Source of the DNA: Candidatus Melainabacteria bacterium
Lineage (GTDB): Bacteria; Actinomycetota; Actinomycetes; Mycobacteriales; Pseudonocardiaceae
Direction: 5' to 3'
Length of the DNA stretch: 6,356 bases
Assembly (NCBI GenBank): GCA_903970565.1
Contig: CAJCJE010000583.1
Span: 1 to 6,356 of the forward strand
Part shown: in pieces, positions 1 to 4,832 of the stretch
Layout of the letters: each line of letters opens with the position of its first letter
Position numbering within the stretch: the first letter of the stretch is position 1
Made by a program: the position numbers and the translations under genes
The notes under the pieces: model-generated
Seen by the model: the letters and a program-made list of their open reading frames with translations, nothing else
Database searches by the model: none
What the model was told of the DNA's origin: nothing

Positions 1-456
1 CGCCGAGGTCGAGAAGGCCACGTACCGGCCGTTCGCCGAGATCACCGGACCGGCGCTGTCTTCGTTGGCCGGCACCGCCGCACCGTCCTCGGTGCCCGTG
101 CTGACCAGGGTGGTCCGCCCGGTTGCCAGGTCGCGGACGTAGATGTTGTCGACTCCCGGTGTCGCCAGCGGATCGAGCTGGACCGGGGTGGCGAACGCGA
201 CGGACTCACCGTCGGCCGAGATCGAGGTCGACAGGTCGCCGAGCTGCTCGCTGACGAAGCAGTTGCCGGTCGAGCCCGCGCAGGATGCGGTTGCCTGCGA
301 GCCGTCGTCGGCAACGGACACTCGTTCGGTGACGCCACTGGACGGCGCGGCGCCCGCGCCCGTCGGGGTGAACACGACGACGCCCGCGACGAGCGCGAGA
401 CCGCCGACGCCCGCGACGAGCCTCCGGACGGACCGCTGGTGATCGTGCTGTGCCAC
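1..456 (-). CDS. Exported TolB/PD40-type beta-propeller protein, N-terminal part (partial at window edge)
   Basis: Reading the minus strand from a GTG at 456-454 gives 152 residues with no stop before the window edge, so the C-terminus is missing. The start is set by a strong AGGAGG ribosome site at 461-466, four bases upstream. The N-terminus has a basic region (QRSVRRL), a hydrophobic core of about residues 13-29 and an Ala-Gly-rich end (GAGAA, about 33-37), which reads as a Sec signal peptide cleaved near residue 37. The mature part contains blade-like segments: SISADGESVAFAT (about 78-90), then DNIYVRDLATGRTTLVST (103-120), then VISANGRYVAFSTS (138-151). The alternation of 'S.dG..vaF.s' and 'D.yvrD..tg.t..vs' is characteristic of PD40/TolB-like propeller repeats. 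Two cysteines (59 and 66) near the mature N-terminus could form a disulfide. Family members are secreted or surface proteins of mostly unknown binding role; no enzyme function can be assigned. It is divergent from the 613-1968 gene and there is no evidence that they are related functionally. Confidence 0.85.
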   Translation of the reverse strand, partial: MAQHDHQRSVRRLVAGVGGLALVAGVVVFTPTGAGAAPSSGVTERVSVADDGSQATASCAGSTGNCFVSEQLGDLSTSISADGESVAFATPVQLDPLATPGVDNIYVRDLATGRTTLVSTGTEDGAAVPANEDSAGPVISANGRYVAFSTSA

Positions 457-460
457 GCCG

Positions 461-515
461 CCTCCTGAGCGCTCCACGTCGAGCCGACGCTACGTGCGGG
501 CGGCCAACCGGACAG
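461..515 (-). promoter_or_regulatory. Candidate promoter and ribosome site for the exported propeller gene
   Basis: On the minus strand, TAGCGT (492-487) fits the actinobacterial TANNNT -10 consensus. A weak -35-like CTGTCC (515-510) lies 17 bases upstream. Transcription would start near 480, giving a leader of about 25 bases that contains AGGAGG (466-461) four bases before the GTG start. The ribosome site is convincing; the promoter boxes are pattern matches only. Confidence 0.4.
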
Positions 516-547
516 CGGGCGCGCGGACACGAGATGAGGCATCGGCG

Positions 548-565
548 CCTGCCCCATCGGGCAGG
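548..565. other. Perfect 7-bp inverted repeat in the divergent intergenic region
   Basis: CCTGCCC (548-554) and GGGCAGG (559-565) are perfect reverse complements around the four-base loop CATC. The element lies between two divergent start codons, 47 bases upstream of the plus-strand ATG at 613. It is immediately followed by a -35-like TTGACC (567-572). It could be a small operator or a hairpin in the propeller gene's upstream region. There is no U tract, so a terminator role is unlikely. The symmetry is certain and the function is not. Confidence 0.4.
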
Positions 566-566
566 G

Positions 567-596
567 TTGACCGCCCCGGGCCGTTCCCCGGTGTTC
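567..596 (+). promoter_or_regulatory. Weak candidate promoter for the membrane protein gene
   Basis: TTGACC (567-572) is a good -35 match. At a 17-18 base spacing lies only GGTGTT or GTGTTC (590-596), a poor -10. Initiation here would give a leader of about 10 bases before the ATG at 613. That would agree with the absence of any Shine-Dalgarno sequence upstream of that start, suggesting leaderless or near-leaderless translation. Confidence 0.25.
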
Positions 597-612
597 GTCG
601 TGCGCCGCCACG

Positions 613-1968
613 ATGCCTACGACACTGCTCATCATGGCCGTGGCAGCATCGTTGAGCGACAGGACGTTCGTCGTCGATCCCGGTTCGACGACGAGCTGCG
701 AGGTCGTGATCCGCAACACCGGTGACGTGGTCGACCAGTTCAGCGTCGATGTCGTCGGCGACGCCCGAGAATGGGCCGAGGCCGAGCCGGCGATCATCAA
801 CCTGCTCCCCGGCGGGGAGGCCACCGCGCGGGTGGTGTTCGCCCCACCCCGTTCGGCGCAGGTGCGCGCGGGAGCGGTGGACTTCGCCATCCGGGTGATG
901 TCCCGCGAGGACCCGGACGGCTCGACCGTCGAGGAAGGCCAGATCGAGGTCACCGCCTTCACCGAGGTCACCGCCGAACTGGTGCCGAGGAAACGGCGCG
1001 GCCGGCGCCGGGCGCGGTTCCGGCTCGTAGTGGACAACAACGGCAACCACGACACCCCGGCCGACATCCTGGTCGCGGACACCGACGACGACGCGGACGT
1101 GCGCGTCCGGCCGCAGACCGTCACCATCGAACCGGGCACCGCCGTGGTGATCCGGCTGCGGGTGACGCCGCACAAACGATTTCTGCGCGGCGACGCGAAA
1201 ATCCTCCCGTTCTCCTCGACCGTGCTCACCCCCGGCGCGGAGCCGATCACCACCGACGGCGTGATGATCCAGCAGCAGTTACTGCCGGCGTGGCTGATAC
1301 CGGCGGTGGCGTTCCTCGGGGTGATCGCGGTGGCACTGGTCGGGTTGTGGTTTCTGTTCCTGCGCCCGCAGGTGCAGTCCATCGCCCAACAGGAGACCCA
1401 GCAGCAGGTCAGCCAGGCCACCAGCGCGGCAGCACAGGCCGGTCGGGCGGCACGGCAGGCCAGCGCCGCCGCCGCGCAGGCCGGTGGCGGATCGAGCGGA
1501 TCGAGCGGCGCCGGCAGTGGCGCCGGCAGTGGCGCGGGCGGCACCGGCACCTCGGGCGGCGCCGCGAACGGTTCGGGCAGCGGTTCCGGTGTTACCGGGT
1601 CGGCACCGGCACCGGCACCGTCCACGAACGACACCGAGTTCCGCATCTCCACCGGAGCCAATCCGGTCACCGACGGCTCGTTCCAGAACTTCGACTTCAC
1701 CGAGCCCGGTCACCAGACCCTGGACATCAGCGACCTCGTGTTGCAGAACCCGCGCGGTGACTCCGGATTCCTGCGCGTCATGTTCGGCTCGACCGTCGTG
1801 TTGGAGGAGGGTTTGGACAACTTCCGCGATCTCGATTACCACTACGTGGTCCCGTTGCACGTCAACGCGAACGAGCCGGTCGTACTCGCGGTCAACTGCG
1901 TCACTCCGGGGGCCGGCGCCACCCAGTGCACTCCGTCGGTCTCCTTCTCTGGGAAGACGGGTTCCTAG
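613..1968 (+). CDS. Single-pass membrane protein with two COG1470/NEW3-like Ig-type domains and a C-terminal beta domain
   Basis: The product is 451 residues with no known enzymatic motif. Residues 12-116 form a first Ig-like beta domain, with features such as VDPGSTTSCEVVIRNTG, VVDQF and LLPGGEATARVVFAPP. Residues 118-205 form a second, with FRLVVDNNGN, VRPQTVTIEPGT and a basic RKRRGRRRAR stretch at its start. These fit the NEW3/COG1470-like family, often annotated 'hydrolytic protein' in actinobacteria although no catalytic residues are evident. A transmembrane helix spans 225-250 and is followed by LRP. Next come a Gln/Ala-rich stretch (253-290), a Gly/Ser/Ala linker (291-338) and a beta-rich domain (339-451) with two cysteines (429, 439). 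With no signal peptide, the likely topology is N-terminal domains in the cytoplasm and the Cys-containing domain outside; this is inferred. The start is uncertain: neither ATG 613 nor in-frame ATG 634 has a ribosome site, and family resemblance begins just after the second (MAVAASL). Leu223 is encoded by a TTA codon. The gene is followed by two co-oriented genes and probably works with them. Confidence 0.85.
   Translation: MPTTLLIMAVAASLSDRTFVVDPGSTTSCEVVIRNTGDVVDQFSVDVVGDAREWAEAEPAIINLLPGGEATARVVFAPPRSAQVRAGAVDFAIRVMSREDPDGSTVEEGQIEVTAFTEVTAELVPRKRRGRRRARFRLVVDNNGNHDTPADILVADTDDDADVRVRPQTVTIEPGTAVVIRLRVTPHKRFLRGDAKILPFSSTVLTPGAEPITTDGVMIQQQLLPAWLIPAVAFLGVIAVALVGLWFLFLRPQVQSIAQQETQQQVSQATSAAAQAGRAARQASAAAAQAGGGSSGSSGAGSGAGSGAGGTGTSGGAANGSGSGSGVTGSAPAPAPSTNDTEFRISTGANPVTDGSFQNFDFTEPGHQTLDISDLVLQNPRGDSGFLRVMFGSTVVLEEGLDNFRDLDYHYVVPLHVNANEPVVLAVNCVTPGAGATQCTPSVSFSGKTGS
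1279..1281 (+). other. In-frame TTA leucine codon (possible bldA-type control point)
   Basis: Leu223 of the membrane protein, two residues before its transmembrane helix, is encoded by TTA. I saw no other in-frame TTA in the five genes of the window. In Streptomyces TTA is decoded by the developmentally regulated bldA tRNA, which delays expression of genes carrying it. Whether that applies depends on the host genus. Confidence 0.5.
1489..1542 (+). repeat. Short in-frame tandem repeats encoding a Gly/Ser linker
   Basis: A 9-base unit GGATCGAGC occurs twice in tandem (1489-1497, 1498-1506). It is followed by two exact copies of the 12-base unit GGCGCCGGCAGT (1507-1518, 1519-1530) and a degenerate third (1531-1542). 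All units are multiples of three, so copy-number changes would alter linker length without breaking the reading frame. They encode the flexible linker after the transmembrane helix. Confidence 0.85.
1602..1619 (+). repeat. GGCACC hexanucleotide repeat, three copies
   Basis: Three exact tandem copies of GGCACC encode the Ala-Pro stretch (APAPAP, residues 331-336) that ends the linker of the membrane protein, just before its C-terminal domain. This gives a stiffer segment after the flexible Gly/Ser part. Confidence 0.8.
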
Positions 1969-1982
1969 CGCCGGCCGCCGGG

Positions 1983-2034
1983 CACCTGAGGTGTCCTCAC
2001 CGACTGCCCTTTCAGGCAGTCACCGGCTTTTCCC
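1983..2034 (+). terminator. Intergenic hairpins, possible weak terminator or attenuator
   Basis: The 119-base gap between the first and second genes of the trio holds a perfect 7-bp stem, GACTGCC (2002-2008) and GGCAGTC (2015-2021), with the six-base loop CTTTCA. A short CTTTTCCC tract follows at 2027-2034. Just upstream, CACCT (1983-1987) and AGGTG (1989-1993) form a one-base-spaced inverted repeat, and GGTG (1990-1993) could instead pair with CACC (1998-2001), so two small folds compete. The poor U tract suggests partial termination, mRNA processing or stabilisation rather than a strong stop. I see no convincing promoter in the gap. Confidence 0.45.
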
Positions 2035-2087
2035 ACCTGATCCAATGATGTGCGCGGCAGCACCGAGATGTGAGGAGTTGACCAGAC

Positions 2088-3830
2088 ATGGGCGAACCAC
2101 TGGGCGAGGGGATCGACTCCGCGCTGGCGAGCGCCAGCCAGGAGGTGGACCTGTCCTGGTTGCCGAGCGGAGTCATCAACGGCGAGAACATCGGCTTCCT
2201 GTTCAAGAGAGGCCGGCAGCTGCCGGCGGACCTTCAGGCGCTTTTCCTGTCCGAAGACGAGTACGCGGGCAAACTGCGGAGCATGTTCAAGCGGTGGATC
2301 AGTTGGCAGCCGCAGTCCGCACCCGGCGGCGTCGTCCGATCCGCCGAAGCCACCGTCGCCGGCTACGGCCAGCTTCGGGACGACATCCGCAGAGTCGGTT
2401 ATGACAGCGCGATCGCGGACCCCCGCGCGGCGGCCGTCGTCGCGGATCTCTCCGCGAGCTACAAAGAGTTCCGGGAACGCCTTGACAAGCTGAAACGACA
2501 GGTCGCGATACGCCTCGCCGACAGCAGGAGCGACTGGGAGGCGGAGGACCGGGACGAAAAGATCAAGCTGCAACAGCAGGTGATCGACCGGGAACTGACC
2601 CAACTCCGCCGGACGTCTCGCCAGAAACGGCGAGAGGAAACCGAAGCCTGGCGCACGGAGCTGGAGAAGACGGTCCGGGCTCGGGTCACCGAGCCGGGCG
2701 CGAGGGGCAAGGCGGTATGGCTGATCGGCGAGCACGACGGTCTCGCGGTTGCCAAAGCCATTCTCGCCGATCACCGGAAGACCGGCCTGCCCAGGATCGA
2801 GAAGGCATGGAAGTCCTTCGCCGAGGCCATGACGGTCGAGAAGTGGTCGCACGACACCGACGACCGCGCCGCGTTGGCGGAGCTGGCCGAAACCTGGCAG
2901 CGCACGCAGGCCCCCTACCTGGCCGGGTGGGAGGACGTCTCCGCGTACGGAGCCGCGCTGTCCGCGATCCTGATCACCCCTGCGCCGGACGTCCGGGACG
3001 CGCGACAGGCATGGGAGAACTACACCAAGAGCCTGGATGAACTCGGTGAACGGATCTCCGTTGTCGCGGAGGCAATCTGGGAGTGGGCCGCGGAGTCGGC
3101 CAAGTCGAAGATGGAGGAGAACTTCACCTCCTACTTCCGGGTGGCCTCCGGGATTCTGCTGGCCGCGCACACGACGGCGGCTGCCGCCAAGATCGCGATC
3201 AGCGCCGCCGGCCTGGCCGGGGTCGAGGTCGGGGCACCACTGGTGGCCGAGGCGATCAGCCTCGGGATCGGCCTGGCACTGCCCCTGATCGACCGGCTGA
3301 CCAAGGCCGCGCTGATCAGCGTGAGCGCCGCCGACGCGAAGGTCGTCTCCGAACTCGTCGGCATCGAGTTCGAGAAGACGCGGGGCGGCGCGATAATGGA
3401 GGCGCTGGACGAGAAGCTGGAGCAGCTGGAAACGCTGCACGGTGTGGTCGACGTCTTCAAGGCCACCGCGGAGATGTCGGAAGCCCTGGCCCCGATCGCC
3501 GACTCGGCGCTGTCCTGGCTGCCCTACGCGGGACTGGTGCTGACCGCCGGCGGCGTGGTGCTCAAGTGGTCGGACTACCTCACGCCCAAGCAGCAGAAGG
3601 AGTTCCTCGAACGTGGTGACCGGGAAAAACTGGTGGCCGCCGTGCTCAAGGCACAGGAAAACCTGCGATCCACCAAGGGCAAGGAAATCGAAGTGGGCGG
3701 TGCGGGGGAGAACCTTCTCGTGCGGATGGGCTCCTTTACCTGGTCGTGGGTGAACAACACGCTGGTCCCGTACTTCGCCGACCACGAGCAGGAAGTGCGA
3801 TTGCTCGCGCGGGCGACCAACCACGCCTAG
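2088..3830 (+). CDS. Large helical protein with coiled coil and two hydrophobic blocks, function unknown
   Basis: I do not recognise a family. The start ATG is supported by GAGGAG at 2072-2077, ten bases upstream. The 580-residue product is almost entirely helix-forming. Residues about 122-200 are very rich in Lys, Arg, Glu, Asp and Gln with a coiled-coil look (KEFRERLDKLKRQ, LQQQVIDRELTQL). A long hydrophobic, Ala/Gly-rich block spans about 350-403 (ASGILLAAHTTAAAAKIAIS, then LVAEAISLGIGLALPLI), broken only by single Lys and Glu residues. A second hydrophobic segment is at about 470-494 (WLPYAGLVLTAGGVVLKW). A helical region with ALDEKLEQLETL (438-450) lies between them. No signal peptide and no cysteines are visible, and tryptophan is frequent, including WEW (331-333) and WSW (552-554). 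The layout resembles helical proteins that switch between soluble and membrane-inserted forms, such as alpha-pore-forming toxins, but this is an analogy of architecture and not a homology call. It precedes the next gene by 34 bases, so the two are likely one transcription unit and may be partners. Confidence 0.85.
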   Translation: MGEPLGEGIDSALASASQEVDLSWLPSGVINGENIGFLFKRGRQLPADLQALFLSEDEYAGKLRSMFKRWISWQPQSAPGGVVRSAEATVAGYGQLRDDIRRVGYDSAIADPRAAAVVADLSASYKEFRERLDKLKRQVAIRLADSRSDWEAEDRDEKIKLQQQVIDRELTQLRRTSRQKRREETEAWRTELEKTVRARVTEPGARGKAVWLIGEHDGLAVAKAILADHRKTGLPRIEKAWKSFAEAMTVEKWSHDTDDRAALAELAETWQRTQAPYLAGWEDVSAYGAALSAILITPAPDVRDARQAWENYTKSLDELGERISVVAEAIWEWAAESAKSKMEENFTSYFRVASGILLAAHTTAAAAKIAISAAGLAGVEVGAPLVAEAISLGIGLALPLIDRLTKAALISVSAADAKVVSELVGIEFEKTRGGAIMEALDEKLEQLETLHGVVDVFKATAEMSEALAPIADSALSWLPYAGLVLTAGGVVLKWSDYLTPKQQKEFLERGDREKLVAAVLKAQENLRSTKGKEIEVGGAGENLLVRMGSFTWSWVNNTLVPYFADHEQEVRLLARATNHA

Positions 3831-3864
3831 AAACATCCCCAGAACGCATCGAGGAGCGGCAATC

Positions 3865-4809
3865 ATGTCGATGGAGCGGAGCAAGGTGCTCGGCATCGAG
3901 GACAACGTCGAACACTCACTGTTGCTCGACTACGAGAGTATTAAACCGACCGGGTACACGGTGCACAACGGCGAGGAAGCCTGGCAGGTCACGGTGCGGG
4001 CTGGGAGGGAGAACGGGCCGGACCGCAATATCCCGGCCACGCTCACACTGGCCGACGGCCGGGTCCTCGTCGACGCCGAAACCCTGAGCACCTTCGCCGA
4101 GCAGACGACGGTCGACGCCGAACCGGCCGCGAAGTCCGGGACCGGCTCCGGGCCGGCCGCCGCGACGACGACGACGGTCGATCAGACCACTCTCCAGTTC
4201 TACCAGGATTCGGAGCGCTGGATTCTCGGCCAACGGCCGGTTCTCTACAACGCGAGCGACACCAGTCGGCGCCTCACCGGCCTGGCGTGGACCGGTTCCG
4301 CCGACCGGCAACCGGTGACGGCCGATTCGTGGACGGTCGCGGTGACGCTGAACAACAACGGGCAGGAGTTGCCGGGCGGACCGCACCGACTCACCATCCG
4401 GCGGGAGAGCAACGGATACAGCGTCTTCCTCGCGGCCGACACGTTCGACCTCGTGGCACGGCACCTCGCCACAACGGCACCGGCCACAACGGGACCGGCC
4501 ACGCCGGCTCGAACGGATGCGCTGCGGCCGTTGAACGACCGGATGATCCGAGCACTGCGGGAGACGCACGAGCGCGACCCGCTGGTGTACCGGAAGGGCG
4601 AGACCCAACCGGTCGCCGAACTGACGGTCGACTGGGAGGACTTCGAACGCGGAATGTCCGGTTGGCAGCAGGAACAGGGGGTCGGTTGGGTCGGCTCGCT
4701 GCGGATTCGCCTCGGCGGTGACGACAGCGCCGATCGCCAGGTCAACGAGGTGGTCCTGCACGCGCTCGCCACGGAGCGGCCGTGGCTGGAACTCCCGTCC
4801 GGAGAATGA
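3865..4809 (+). CDS. Three-module beta-rich protein with internal duplication, function unknown
   Basis: I do not recognise a family. The ATG at 3865 is set by GAGGAG at 3851-3856, eight bases upstream; a second in-frame ATG at 3871 is less well spaced. The 314 residues fall into three modules: about 1-82, 108-200 and 217-314. They are separated by low-complexity linkers at 86-106 (Ala/Gly/Ser then a run of Thr) and 202-218 (Ala/Thr/Pro). Modules one and two share a pattern: W40/W156, V42/V158, V44/V160, P57/P173, L60-T61-L62/L176-T177-I178, then AETLSTFA (71-78) matching ADTFDLVA (191-198). This indicates an internal duplication. Module three is more charged and contains VDWEDFERGMSGW and GSLRIRL, without a clear copy of the pattern. 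There is no signal peptide, transmembrane segment or cysteine, so it is probably cytosolic unless delivered by a dedicated machine. Its tight spacing to the upstream helical-protein gene suggests shared function, for example as a binding partner, chaperone or cargo adaptor. These roles are inference. Confidence 0.85.
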   Translation: MSMERSKVLGIEDNVEHSLLLDYESIKPTGYTVHNGEEAWQVTVRAGRENGPDRNIPATLTLADGRVLVDAETLSTFAEQTTVDAEPAAKSGTGSGPAAATTTTVDQTTLQFYQDSERWILGQRPVLYNASDTSRRLTGLAWTGSADRQPVTADSWTVAVTLNNNGQELPGGPHRLTIRRESNGYSVFLAADTFDLVARHLATTAPATTGPATPARTDALRPLNDRMIRALRETHERDPLVYRKGETQPVAELTVDWEDFERGMSGWQQEQGVGWVGSLRIRLGGDDSADRQVNEVVLHALATERPWLELPSGE

Positions 4810-4810
4810 T

Positions 4811-4832
4811 GACCCGGCTGGGTTCACGGGTC
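4811..4832. terminator. Hairpin at the convergent gene junction, possible bidirectional terminator
   Basis: GACCCG (4811-4816) and CGGGTC (4827-4832) are perfect 6-bp complements around a ten-base loop. A smaller alternative, ACCC (4812-4815) with GGGT (4820-4823), fits inside. It spans the 14-base gap between two convergent genes and covers the LuxR-type gene's stop codon (4824-4826). No U tract flanks it on either strand, so a terminator role is plausible by position only. Confidence 0.35.

Noticed and set aside
42..1700. Long minus-strand open frame across the propeller gene and the membrane protein gene
   Set aside because: It is out of frame with the supported propeller start at 456, overlaps two well-supported genes, and its product is low-complexity Arg/Pro/Ser-rich sequence with no domain pattern. 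It is a by-product of high GC.
1484..2404. Plus-strand open frame bridging the first and second cassette genes in another frame
   Set aside because: It encodes Arg/Ala/Pro-rich low-complexity sequence, has no ribosome site and overlaps both supported genes, so I do not take it as evidence of a fusion or frameshift.
1965..3905. 646-codon minus-strand open frame antisense to the helical protein gene
   Set aside because: No ribosome site or recognisable domain, and composition rich in Arg, Gly, Leu and Gln as expected for an antisense shadow. The plus-strand gene has a GAGGAG site and coherent helical and hydrophobic patterns.
3916..4827. Minus-strand open frame opposite the third cassette gene
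   Set aside because: No ribosome site or domain signal; the plus-strand frame has a well-spaced GAGGAG site and an internal protein-level repeat.
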